Of a stretch of DNA of 13,308 nt, positions 1 to 6,781 are shown in pieces. A model generated the notes under the pieces. It ran no database searches, had not been told where the DNA came from, and saw only the letters and a program-made list of their open reading frames with translations. Origin of the DNA: Pseudorhodobacter sp. (lineage in GTDB: Bacteria; Pseudomonadota; Alphaproteobacteria; Rhodobacterales; Rhodobacteraceae); the NCBI GenBank assembly GCA_014378345.1, contig JACMNW010000047.1:1-13308 (forward strand), written 5' to 3'. Numbering within the stretch: the first letter of the stretch is position 1; each line of letters opens with the position of its first letter. The translations under genes and the position numbers were made by a program.

Positions 1-495
1 CAGCACTTCCAGACCGGCGATTTTGCCGGCATCTTTGGTGGCCTGACGTTGGGCATCGTTGAAATAGGCGGGCACAGTGATAACGGCTTGGGTGACGGAT
101 TCCCCCAAATACGCTTCAGCGGTTTCTTTCATCTTTTGCAGGATGAAAGCGGATATTTGGCTTGGCGAATACTTCTCGCCGCGCGCCTCAACCCATGCAT
201 CGCCATTGCCGCCGTTAACCAGCGTGTAGGGGAGGTTTTTCTTGTCTTTGGCGATATGCGCATCATCCATGCGGCGCCCGATCAGGCGTTTCACCGCGAA
301 GACGGTATTGGTGGGGTTTGTCACTGCCTGACGTTTGGCCGGTTGGCCAACAAGGCGTTCATTGTCTGTGAACCCGACGATAGACGGCGTTGTGCGCGCG
401 CCTTCCGCATTTTCAATTACCCGGGGCTGCGAGCCGTCCATAATGGCTACGCAAGAGTTGGTGGTCCCGAGGTCGATCCCGATGACTTTGGCCAT
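1..495 (-). CDS. dnaK: DnaK (Hsp70 chaperone), N-terminal part, runs off left edge
   Basis: Cytoplasmic ATP-dependent Hsp70 chaperone that binds exposed hydrophobic segments with DnaJ and GrpE. Only the first 165 residues are in the window; the reading frame is open to base 1. They cover the start of the nucleotide-binding domain: the phosphate-1 loop GIDLGTTNSC at residues 6-15, the catalytic lysine at K70 in the VKRLIG stretch (as in E. coli DnaK), and a conserved VITVPAYFNDAQRQAT stretch at about 138-153. The ATG at 495 is the only sensible start: it begins MAKVIGIDLGTTNS and is preceded by an AGGAAAAGG ribosome-binding site. A heat-shock promoter lies about 115 bases upstream. Substrate-binding domain and any dnaJ gene are outside the window. 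Identity is essentially certain. Confidence 0.98.
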   Translation of the reverse strand, partial: MAKVIGIDLGTTNSCVAIMDGSQPRVIENAEGARTTPSIVGFTDNERLVGQPAKRQAVTNPTNTVFAVKRLIGRRMDDAHIAKDKKNLPYTLVNGGNGDAWVEARGEKYSPSQISAFILQKMKETAEAYLGESVTQAVITVPAYFNDAQRQATKDAGKIAGLEVL

Positions 496-526
496 GATGT
501 ATACCTTTTCCTAGCGGCGATATTTT

Positions 527-594
527 GGGGGTCAGATCCGAACTGCGGCCCCTGATCCCCGATCCCATTTTAAAACATTACGGGGCATACCCCG
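527..594 (-). promoter_or_regulatory. Structured dnaK leader: two inverted repeats
   Basis: The leader between the heat-shock promoter and dnaK holds two inverted repeats. The first is a perfect CGGGG-CATA-CCCCG hairpin at 581-594. The second pairs 527-535 (ggggGTCAG on the plus strand) with 552-560 (CTGATCCCC), nine positions with one mismatch, around a 16-base loop. In the mRNA the first lies close to the 5' end and the second ends about 30 bases before the start codon. Neither covers the ribosome-binding site, so a direct RNA thermometer is not evident. Role unknown; mRNA stability or folding control is possible. Confidence 0.3.
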
Positions 595-608
595 CTCATA
601 TTCCTTGG

Positions 609-640
609 CGTATATAAGGAGGGGATCCGGTGCCTGCAAG
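609..640 (-). promoter_or_regulatory. Sigma-32 (RpoH) heat-shock promoter of dnaK
   Basis: Read on the minus strand, CTTG (bases 640-637) is followed by 18 bases and then CTTATATACG (618-609). This fits the alphaproteobacterial RpoH consensus CTTG-N17/18-CYTATNTNNG at every defined position. Transcription would begin at about base 602, giving a dnaK leader of roughly 105 bases. No CIRCE element (HrcA operator) is visible between the promoter and the gene, so heat control is probably through RpoH alone. Confidence 0.8.
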
Positions 641-711
641 CGGCGTGGCCTATGGAAATTTGCAGCAAATTGCGGAAAATTGCCGTTGATGGCCGGGAAC
701 CGGATGCGATG

Positions 712-1530
712 TCAGGTATTCCAGCTTGAAGACGCATATTTGCGAGTCACGAATTCCAGCATCAAGCCAATCACGATGCATACGGCAAGCACCTTTATAG
801 GGTAGATGTAGTTGGTGTAGCGTGGCTCGTAGTTCAGGAAAATGAAACCTCGGCCTTGGTCAATGGTGTGGAAGAGCGGATTCCAAGAGAACAATGCCAG
901 CATCTTTGGCTTTAGCGTGTTGGCGACAAACATCTTGCCAGAGGCAATCATATTGGCGCGTTGAAACAGGGTGGAAAACAGCCCAACAAAGCCGGGCGCC
1001 CATGGCTTTGCCGACAGCAGGATCATGCCTATTCCAACCCCGGTTGCCCAAGACAAAATGAACATGCCAAATGTTTGAAACGGCTCTTCTATCGTGACCG
1101 GAGCAAAAGCAGCATCATAAAAGAACAGGATGATGATTGCCGCCAGGATTTGCAGATACAGCACCCCTAAAGCGGCCGCAGCGATGGAAATGATCGGGTT
1201 CATCGGGGCGTGTTTCATCATGGGCGACGTTGGTCCGTCCGCGCCCGATACAGCACCAATGGCCTTCACATGGGTCATGAACATAAAAATGCCGGACATG
1301 ATGTAGACCAGCAGATCGCCCCGAATTGCAGCCACACCCCTGCCCATCAAATTGAAGACGAACAAGAAGATCAGCACCATCATGATCGACTGTATCAAGT
1401 GCATGACAAGGCCCATGATCGCCGACCCGCCGTGGCTTTTGCGAATGTTTCGGACGGTTGCATGATAAATCAGCTCTAACAGCCGAAAAGTGCGCGCCGC
1501 TGCCGACTGGTTTTGTTCGATGCGAAACAT
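712..1530 (-). CDS. ABC-2 type polysaccharide export permease (KpsM/Wzm-like)
   Basis: Inner-membrane permease of the family that exports capsular polysaccharide or O-antigen. With the ATG at 1530 it has 272 residues, close to E. coli KpsM (258). A short cytoplasmic N-terminus (FRLLELIYHATVRNIRKS) leads to hydrophobic segments at about 36-60, 72-92, 113-138, 152-173 and 243-262. The SGKMF and WNPLFH...R motifs at about 197-227 are typical of this ABC2_membrane group. The frame stays open to an ATG at 1620 (302 residues). I prefer 1530 because the extra 30 residues are unlike the family and the best upstream promoter candidate would start RNA inside that extension. Neither start has a strong ribosome-binding site. 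No KpsT-like ATPase is adjacent, which is unusual; the partner must be elsewhere. It faces away from the cysQ operon and probably exports the glycan made there, by inference. Confidence 0.85.
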   Translation of the reverse strand: MFRIEQNQSAAARTFRLLELIYHATVRNIRKSHGGSAIMGLVMHLIQSIMMVLIFLFVFNLMGRGVAAIRGDLLVYIMSGIFMFMTHVKAIGAVSGADGPTSPMMKHAPMNPIISIAAAALGVLYLQILAAIIILFFYDAAFAPVTIEEPFQTFGMFILSWATGVGIGMILLSAKPWAPGFVGLFSTLFQRANMIASGKMFVANTLKPKMLALFSWNPLFHTIDQGRGFIFLNYEPRYTNYIYPIKVLAVCIVIGLMLEFVTRKYASSSWNT

Positions 1531-1580
1531 GAATTGAATGCCCTGTATGGCGTGCTCTGCCGTCTTGTGCCCGAGAAATC

Positions 1581-1609
1581 TTGATGTTCTCTTGATCACC
1601 GATGATAAG
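1581..1609 (+). promoter_or_regulatory. Candidate sigma-70 promoter for cysQ-kdsB-GT operon
   Basis: TTGATG (1581-1586), a 17-base spacer and GATAAG (1604-1609) each match the sigma-70 hexamers at four of six positions. Transcription would begin near 1616, leaving a leader of about 48 bases before cysQ. Its -10 box occupies nearly the same bases as the -10 box of the candidate divergent promoter. Confidence 0.33.
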
Positions 1610-1630
1610 GCGTTCAGCATTGCAATACAA
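1602..1630 (-). promoter_or_regulatory. Candidate sigma-70 promoter for the permease gene
   Basis: On the minus strand TTGTAT (1630-1625) is separated by 17 bases from TATCAT (1607-1602), which matches TATAAT at five of six positions. Transcription would start near 1595, about 65 bases ahead of the ATG at 1530 and inside the possible longer reading frame. The -35 match is weak (three of six), so this is tentative. Confidence 0.35.
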
Positions 1631-1631
1631 C

Positions 1632-1649
1632 ATGGCCAAATTGGGCCAT
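1632..1649. repeat. Perfect inverted repeat just before the cysQ ribosome-binding site
   Basis: ATGGCC (1632-1637), a six-base centre AAATTG and GGCCAT (1644-1649) form a perfect six-base-pair inverted repeat, with CCAAATTGG as an inner symmetric core (1636-1644). It lies four bases before the strong AGGAGG at 1653-1658, so in the cysQ mRNA it would form a hairpin next to the ribosome-binding site. As DNA it could be an operator between the divergent genes. Confidence 0.4.
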
Positions 1650-1663
1650 TTCAGGAGGATTTT

Positions 1664-2458
1664 ATGGATTTTGATCAACTTATTCCGGTGATCCGGCGTT
1701 TGGCGCTGGAAGCGGGTGATGTGATCATGGCCGTATACAACGGACCAGATTTTGCGGTGAAGTCCAAATCAGACGCCAGTCCGGTGACTGAGGCAGATGA
1801 AGCGGCGGATGTGCTTATCTCAGCTGGGTTGCGGGCGGCGTTCCCGGATGTTGTTTTGATCACGGAAGAACAGGCTGATAGCCATGCGCTAACTGCCAGC
1901 ACGTTTTTGATTGTAGACCCATTGGATGGCACAAAAGAATTTGTCCAACGGCGTGGCGATTTTACGGTGAATATTGCATTCGTCGAAAATGGCGTGCCAG
2001 TGCGCGGCGTGGTCTATGCGCCAGCGCAGGGGCGTTTGTTTTATACCCAAGCTGACGGTCAGGCCGTTGAAGAACTGGGTTTGATGGCGAAGGATGTGGC
2101 GGGCGAGGTGCGGGCGATGGCCGTATCGGCCCCGGATAATGCCGCTTTGATGGTGGTGGCATCTAAATCGCACCGTGACGCTGCAACGGATGACTACATC
2201 AGTAAATACGCGGTCAAGGATATGAAATCGGCAGGGTCCAGCCTGAAATTCTGTCTGGTGGCGGCGGGGGAAGCCGACCTTTACCCGCGCCTTGGGCGCA
2301 CGATGGAATGGGATACAGCTGCAGGGGATGCTGTTTTGCGCGGCGCAGGCGGGCATGTGGTGCGATTTGATGATCATACGCCATTGGCGTATGGAAAGAT
2401 TGGTTGGGATAACCCGTTCTTCATCGCACACGCACCGGGGGTGGCGTTGAAGGCATGA
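1664..2458 (+). CDS. cysQ: 3'(2'),5'-bisphosphate nucleotidase CysQ
   Basis: Inositol-monophosphatase superfamily enzyme that hydrolyses PAP (3'-phosphoadenosine 5'-phosphate) to AMP and phosphate, recycling the by-product of PAPS-using sulfotransferases and PAPS reductase. It has 264 residues, a usual length. Metal-binding motifs are in order: KSDASPVTEAD at 34-45, the EE pair at 68-69 (ITEEQ), DPLDGT at 85-90 and WDTAAGD at 216-222. The chosen ATG has an AGGAGG five bases upstream; the frame stays open to 1538, but that extension lies opposite the permease start and has no family likeness. The stop overlaps the kdsB-like start by four bases (ATGA), implying translational coupling. Sharing a locus with a sulfotransferase gene (9505-10908) suggests that here it clears PAP from polysaccharide sulfation. 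It could equally serve general sulfur assimilation. Confidence 0.93.
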   Translation: MDFDQLIPVIRRLALEAGDVIMAVYNGPDFAVKSKSDASPVTEADEAADVLISAGLRAAFPDVVLITEEQADSHALTASTFLIVDPLDGTKEFVQRRGDFTVNIAFVENGVPVRGVVYAPAQGRLFYTQADGQAVEELGLMAKDVAGEVRAMAVSAPDNAALMVVASKSHRDAATDDYISKYAVKDMKSAGSSLKFCLVAAGEADLYPRLGRTMEWDTAAGDAVLRGAGGHVVRFDDHTPLAYGKIGWDNPFFIAHAPGVALKA

Positions 2459-3264
2459 GTGTTCTGATCGCCATTCCGGCACGGTTTGCCAGTACCCGCT
2501 ATCCGGGCAAGCCGCTGGTGATGCTGCGGGGTCCTGATGGGGAAAAAACACTGATCCGGCGGTCTTGGGATGCGGCAATGGCGGTGCAGGGCGTTGACCG
2601 TGTGGTTGTGGCCACGGATGATTTGCGGATTGCGGATCATGCGGCGGGGTTTGGTGCGGACGTGGTGATGACATCTTCCGACTGTCAGAATGGCACCGAA
2701 CGCTGCGCCGAAGTGGCAGCCAAACTGCCCGGGTTTGAAATTGTGGTAAACCTGCAAGGCGATGCGCCGCTGACGCCTGCGTGGTTTGTCGAAGAGCTGA
2801 TTATCGGCCTGCGGGCCGATCCCGGCGCGGACATAGCCACGCCAGTGCTGCGTTGTGATGGGCGGGCGTTGAACGGGTTTCTGGCAGACAGGCGGGCGGG
2901 CCGGGTTGGTGGTACCACGGCAGTGTTTGGCGCAGGCGGTTTTGGAACAATTGGCCGGGGGCTTTATTTCTCAAAGGAAGTAATCCCGTTTACGGCGCGG
3001 GTGTATGGTGACGCCGATATTACGCCGGTTTTTCATCATGTCGGTGTCTATGCTTACCGCCCGGCGGCGCTTGCAGCCTATCCGGGTTGGGCCGTTGGCC
3101 CGCTGGAGACGTTGGAAGGCCTGGAGCAGTTGCGGTTTTTGGAAAATGGCCGCGCCGTGGCTTGTGTTGAAGTAGAGGCGCGTGGTCGGCAATTTTGGGA
3201 ATTGAACAACCCTGAAGATGTGCCGCGCATAGAGGCAATGATGCAAGAGATGTGGTCTGCGTGA
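2455..3264 (+). CDS. kdsB: KdsB-like 3-deoxy-manno-octulosonate cytidylyltransferase, divergent
   Basis: Cytidylyltransferase that would activate Kdo (or a related 3-deoxy sugar acid) with CTP to give CMP-Kdo for LPS or capsule linkers. It has 269 residues, slightly longer than E. coli KdsB (248). The N-terminal nucleotide-binding stretch IPARFASTRYPGKPL (7-21), the VATDD of 52-56, the NGTERCAEV stretch at 79-87 and GLEQLRFLENG at 222-232 follow the family. Differences: QGDAPL at 101-106 where most KdsB have QGDEP; GGTTAV replaces the usual NPNxVKVV block; and LNNPEDV at 250-256 replaces VDTPEDL, so one expected magnesium-binding Asp is Asn. It is translationally coupled to cysQ (ATGA) and overlaps the next gene. 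Membership of the family is clear; substrate is less sure, and it may be a second, specialised copy. Confidence 0.85.
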   Translation: MSVLIAIPARFASTRYPGKPLVMLRGPDGEKTLIRRSWDAAMAVQGVDRVVVATDDLRIADHAAGFGADVVMTSSDCQNGTERCAEVAAKLPGFEIVVNLQGDAPLTPAWFVEELIIGLRADPGADIATPVLRCDGRALNGFLADRRAGRVGGTTAVFGAGGFGTIGRGLYFSKEVIPFTARVYGDADITPVFHHVGVYAYRPAALAAYPGWAVGPLETLEGLEQLRFLENGRAVACVEVEARGRQFWELNNPEDVPRIEAMMQEMWSA

Positions 3265-4484
3265 CTGAAACCGCTGTCAGTTTGATAGTGGTTAGCCGTC
3301 ACCGGACGGCATCGTTGCTGCGGGCCATAAAAGCCGTTCAGTTGCAAGATTATGGTGCGCTGGAACTGGTTGTGGTTGCAGACCCGGATGCGGCAAATGC
3401 TGTGCAGGGGCTTGGCTTGCCGATCAAGCTGGTGGTGTTTGATCAGGCCAATATTGCCGCGGCGCGCAATGCCGGTATCGCTGCTGCTGCGGGCGATCTG
3501 GTGGCGTTTCTTGATGATGATGCTGTGCCGGAACCCACATGGATTTCGAGGCTTACCGGGCCGTTTGTGAATGCGACCGTGCAGATGGCCACCGGGTTCG
3601 TGCGTGGACGCAATGGCATTTCAGACCAGTGGCGTGCGTGCGATGTAGACCAATATGGCTGGGATCATCTTTTGGCGCTGGATCGCAGCGCGGTAACCTT
3701 GTTGGCAGGAACGCCGCAACGCGCGGTCAAAGCACAAGGCACGAATTGCGCATTCCGGCGGGCAGTTTTGATTGGTTTAGGTGGCTTTGATGAGGGGTAT
3801 CATTTCTATCTGGAGGATTCTGATCTTAGTCTTCGCGTGGCTGCGCTGGGGGGTCTTGCCGCAGTCGTACCGGAAGCAGTTGTACAGCATGGTTTTTCGG
3901 CGTCACAGCGGCGAAGGGCAGACCGGGCGCCACTGTGTTTGCATGATATCGGTGCCAGCAACGCGTATTTTTTGCGCCGCCACGCAGCAGAAACTGACAT
4001 GGAAACCCAGCGAACTGCCCATCTCAATGCACAAAAGGCGCGCCTTATCCGGCATCTGGTTCAAGGCAGTTTAGAGCCGCGCGATATTGATCGTTTGATT
4101 GAAAGTTTCGAGACAGGCTGGCAAGAAGGCACTTTGCGCGCGCCAACCGTTTTAGCGCAACTACCCGTCGCAAGAACGCCGTTTCAGCCATTGGGAACGA
4201 TACCGCGGGCCGGCGTCTTTATTGCAGGAAGATGTTGGCAACGCAGGGAACTTATCCGCAAAGCAAGCGTTGAACTGGCACTGGGGAAGATCGTGACGGT
4301 TCTCTGTTTTTCGCCGACGACGTGGTATCATCAGCACAAATTCGAATCATCTGGATTTTGGTTGCAGCGGGGCGGTGTCTTTGGCAGATCGCTGCGTGAC
4401 CAAGGCTTTATCCGGCCCCAAGGATTTGTCACGCGTGTTTCTGAAGAGGTCGCGAGAATTGCTAAAACCCGGCCAATACGCTAA
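3261..4484 (+). CDS. Family 2 (GT-A) glycosyltransferase with unassigned C-terminal region
   Basis: Cytoplasmic inverting glycosyltransferase acting on nucleotide sugars. Residues 1-215 are a GT2 domain: VSLIVVSRHR at 6-15, NIAAARNAGIAAAAGDLVAF at 64-83, the metal-binding DDD at 85-87 and the acceptor-side ED.D (LEDSDLSL, 184-191). Residues of roughly 270-407 have no domain I recognise; they include a GFWLQRGGVFGRSLRDQG stretch that resembles parts of other roseobacter transferases. I chose the GTG at 3261, which overlaps the kdsB stop (GTGA) with AAGAGA ten bases upstream; the GTG at 3252 is too close to that site. Product length is 407. No membrane segments are seen. Donor and acceptor cannot be inferred. 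Confidence 0.85.
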   Translation: MTETAVSLIVVSRHRTASLLRAIKAVQLQDYGALELVVVADPDAANAVQGLGLPIKLVVFDQANIAAARNAGIAAAAGDLVAFLDDDAVPEPTWISRLTGPFVNATVQMATGFVRGRNGISDQWRACDVDQYGWDHLLALDRSAVTLLAGTPQRAVKAQGTNCAFRRAVLIGLGGFDEGYHFYLEDSDLSLRVAALGGLAAVVPEAVVQHGFSASQRRRADRAPLCLHDIGASNAYFLRRHAAETDMETQRTAHLNAQKARLIRHLVQGSLEPRDIDRLIESFETGWQEGTLRAPTVLAQLPVARTPFQPLGTIPRAGVFIAGRCWQRRELIRKASVELALGKIVTVLCFSPTTWYHQHKFESSGFWLQRGGVFGRSLRDQGFIRPQGFVTRVSEEVARIAKTRPIR

Positions 4485-4572
4485 GCTTTGCAATCGGTGA
4501 TTGTGGTTTATGTAGGGGCTAAATTTCAAGATCGACAACTATGTTTAGATTTGGCATCAGTCTGCCTCAAAC

Positions 4573-4583
4573 TGGCCAAATTG
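4573..4583 (+). repeat. Second copy of an 11-base motif shared by two upstream regions
   Basis: TGGCCAAATTG occurs here, 59 bases before galU, and at 1633-1643, 21 bases before cysQ. The rest of the 4485-4641 gap is AT-rich and holds a weak hairpin (CAATC-GGT-GATTG, 4491-4503) and a TTATAA at 4592-4597 that could be a -10 box, but no convincing -35 partner. Confidence 0.35.
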
Positions 4584-4641
4584 TTATTAAGTTATAAACA
4601 GTGCCGGTTGGCGAAAACGCAGCTTATTGATCGAGTTGAAC

Positions 4642-5538
4642 ATGAGAGTTAAGAAAGTTACCAAAGCTGTGTTTCCCGTGGCCGGGCAAGGCACGCGGTT
4701 TTTGCCTGCGACAAAGTCGATCCCGAAAGAGATTATGACATTGGTTGACAGGCCGCTTATTCAATATGCAATTGATGAGGCGCGGGCTGCTGGCATTAAG
4801 GAATTCATCTTTGTTACGTCACGCGGCAAGTCGGCGCTTGAGGATTACTTTGACCACTCACCAGAGTTGGAAAGCACGCTGAAGCGGCAAGGTAAAACCG
4901 AACTCCTTGAAGTTTTGCGCGATACCAATATGGACAGCGGGGCGATTGCTTATGTGCGCCAAAATCGCCCCATGGGCCTTGGCCATGCGGTATGGTGCGC
5001 ACGCCGCTTGATCGGCAACGAGCCGTTTGCAGTGTTGTTGCCGGACGATGTGATTGCCTCAGACAAGGCCTGCCTACAGCAGATGATTGAGGCCTATTCG
5101 CAGACTGGCGGCAATATGGTTGCCGCAATGGAGGTGCCGCCAGAAAAAGCATCCTCCTATGGCGTCTTGGACATTGGCGAAGATATGGGGTCGATTGTTC
5201 AGGCCAAGGGCATGGTTGAAAAACCAAAGCCAGAGGACGCGCCTTCAAACCTTGCGGTGATCGGACGCTATATCCTGACGCCCGAAGTGTTGACCAACCT
5301 GAACCGCATGAAGCAGGGTGCGGGTGGCGAAATTCAGCTGACGGATGCGATTGCCGAAGAGATCAAAACCAACAACAACGTTTACGGATTTCGGTTTCGT
5401 GGACAGCGCTATGATTGCGGATCAAAGGCGGGCTTCTTGCAGGCTACAGTGGCATTTGGCTTGGAACGCCCCGATTTGCGCGATGAATTTTCAACCTATC
5501 TGATCGACATGATGGCCCAACAGAAAGCAGCGCAATAG
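4642..5538 (+). CDS. galU: UTP-glucose-1-phosphate uridylyltransferase GalU
   Basis: Makes UDP-glucose and pyrophosphate from UTP and glucose-1-phosphate, the entry to UDP-glucose, UDP-galactose and UDP-glucuronate used in surface polysaccharides. It has 298 residues, the normal length. Visible motifs: the nucleotide-binding loop AGQGTRFLPATKSIPKE (14-30, usually AGLGTRFLP or AGFGTRFLP), LPDD at 133-136, VEKP at 192-195, GRYIL at 208-212 and GGEIQLTDAI at 228-237. The ATG at 4642 is preferred over the in-frame TTG at 4627 because homologues begin about there (KKVTKAVFPVAG). Only a weak GAG precedes it. It opens the second plus-strand gene group after a 157-base gap and runs straight into the next transferase, so it probably feeds that pathway as well as general metabolism. 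Confidence 0.95.
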   Translation: MRVKKVTKAVFPVAGQGTRFLPATKSIPKEIMTLVDRPLIQYAIDEARAAGIKEFIFVTSRGKSALEDYFDHSPELESTLKRQGKTELLEVLRDTNMDSGAIAYVRQNRPMGLGHAVWCARRLIGNEPFAVLLPDDVIASDKACLQQMIEAYSQTGGNMVAAMEVPPEKASSYGVLDIGEDMGSIVQAKGMVEKPKPEDAPSNLAVIGRYILTPEVLTNLNRMKQGAGGEIQLTDAIAEEIKTNNNVYGFRFRGQRYDCGSKAGFLQATVAFGLERPDLRDEFSTYLIDMMAQQKAAQ

Positions 5539-6762
5539 GTGGTTTCGGCGCCGGCTTGGCTGCTTGACCTGACGCGGCTTGTGTCAAGGGTGGGGCGCGG
5601 GCCGTTGACGGGAATCGACCGGGTTGAACTGGCGTATCTTGAACACTTTTTGACGCTGCCCGCGCCCATTTTTGCGCTGGTGCGCACGGCAGTTGGCTAT
5701 GTCTTGCTAGACAGGCATGGCGCGCAGGGGATATCAGACCGGGTGCAGGGCAAGGTGCCTCTTGGGCCAGCTGATCTTTTGGGCCTGTTTACCCAAAGAC
5801 ACCTGCCGCAAAGCCTGCGGGCCGAGGCAGATGCCCGCAGACTTGCATTTGCCCGGTGTTTGCCTTTTCGGCTTGCGACCATGTTGCGTCGGAAGCTGCC
5901 GCGGGGCACGGCCTATGTGAATGTTGGCCATGCTAACCTGTCACCGCGGGTCATGCAGGCAGTCAGGGCTATACCAGAAGCGCAGATCGCCGTGATGGTG
6001 CATGATACAATTCCGTTGGATTACCCGCAGTATTGCCGCCCCGGTACGCGGGATGTTTTTGCACAAAAGCTTGCAGTGGTGGCGGAACATGCCGATTTTG
6101 TTCTGCATACAGCGCAAAGTACGCGGATGCAGACGGAACTGCATTTCAAGCCCATACCTGCAGGCATTGTGGCCCCTTTGGGGGTGGTCATTGCCCTACC
6201 AGATGCGCGGTTGCTGGGCGCGACAAAGCCGCCTTATTTCGTGGTGCTTGGCACAATAGAGCCACGCAAGAATATTGGATTGCTAGTGAAGGTCTGGCGG
6301 GAATTGCAAAGTGGTTCTGGGCCGGTGCCGCATCTTTATGTTGTTGGCAATCGTGGCTGGGCAGAACCTGCGCTGTATAATGACTTGGCCGCTTTGGCCG
6401 CGGACGGACATGCTACTTTGCTGCATAGTTTAAGTGATGGCGCGGTCACGGCACTGCTGCAGGGCGCGCGCGCACTTTTGTTCCCCAGTCTGGCCGAAGG
6501 CTATGGATTGCCGCCGATTGAAGCTGCGGCTTTGGGTGTGCCCGTGCTTGGTGGGAAACTACCTGTTGTGGTTGAGATGTTGGGTGACTACCCGGTTTAC
6601 CTTGACACGTCGGATGTTTATGCTTGGGTAAAGGCGGTGCACCACCAAATGAGGCCACGTGTGCAGCAGTCGGATGCCCATCAAGACAATCCAGTTCCGC
6701 CCACTTGGGCAGATCATTTCGACCACGTGTTAAGCAGGGCTGACCCGCAACAAAAGACATGA
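5539..6762 (+). CDS. GT-B glycosyltransferase, group 1 (GT4-like)
   Basis: Retaining GT-B transferase that would add a sugar from a nucleotide donor to a growing glycan. It has 407 residues. The C-terminal half carries the donor-binding domain: PYFVVLGTIEPRKNI at 232-246, LHLY-like VPHLYVVGNRGW at 263-274 and the E-x7-E motif in PSLAEGYGLPPIEAAALG (316-333; E320 and E328). The N-terminal half has VHDTIPLDYP at 154-163, typical of this group. The start is a GTG directly after the galU stop codon with zero bases between, so translation is probably coupled; no clear ribosome-binding site is seen. The last ~45 residues are polar and poorly conserved-looking. Sugar specificity is not readable. Confidence 0.87.
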   Translation: MVSAPAWLLDLTRLVSRVGRGPLTGIDRVELAYLEHFLTLPAPIFALVRTAVGYVLLDRHGAQGISDRVQGKVPLGPADLLGLFTQRHLPQSLRAEADARRLAFARCLPFRLATMLRRKLPRGTAYVNVGHANLSPRVMQAVRAIPEAQIAVMVHDTIPLDYPQYCRPGTRDVFAQKLAVVAEHADFVLHTAQSTRMQTELHFKPIPAGIVAPLGVVIALPDARLLGATKPPYFVVLGTIEPRKNIGLLVKVWRELQSGSGPVPHLYVVGNRGWAEPALYNDLAALAADGHATLLHSLSDGAVTALLQGARALLFPSLAEGYGLPPIEAAALGVPVLGGKLPVVVEMLGDYPVYLDTSDVYAWVKAVHHQMRPRVQQSDAHQDNPVPPTWADHFDHVLSRADPQQKT

Positions 6763-6781
6763 CCCCAAGGATACCCGACTT

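Noticed and set aside
49..555. Plus-strand open frame of 168 residues over the dnaK region
   Set aside because: It is the antisense of a clear dnaK gene and has no recognisable domain.
657..671. AATTTGC-A-GCAAATT symmetric sequence upstream of the dnaK promoter
   Set aside because: Perfect but has a one-base centre in AT-rich DNA; it matches no operator I know (not CIRCE), and there is no second copy to support a role.
693..703. CCGG-GAA-CCGG inverted repeat after the permease stop as a terminator
   Set aside because: Four pairs and no T-run on the minus strand.
1531..1620. 30-residue N-terminal extension of the permease (ATG at 1620)
   Set aside because: No ribosome-binding site, not expected for KpsM-type proteins, and upstream of the likely transcription start. 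Kept as an alternative start only.
1115..1678. Minus-strand open frame of 187 residues
   Set aside because: It overlaps the permease in another frame, is rich in His/Arg/Cys without a hydrophobic pattern, and looks like a shadow frame.
1889..2674. Minus-strand open frame of 261 residues opposite cysQ and kdsB
   Set aside because: Long but antisense to two well-supported genes, with low-complexity His/Pro/Arg composition.
4491..4503. CAATC-GGT-GATTG hairpin after the first glycosyltransferase as a terminator
   Set aside because: Only five pairs, AT-rich and without a T-run; too weak to call.
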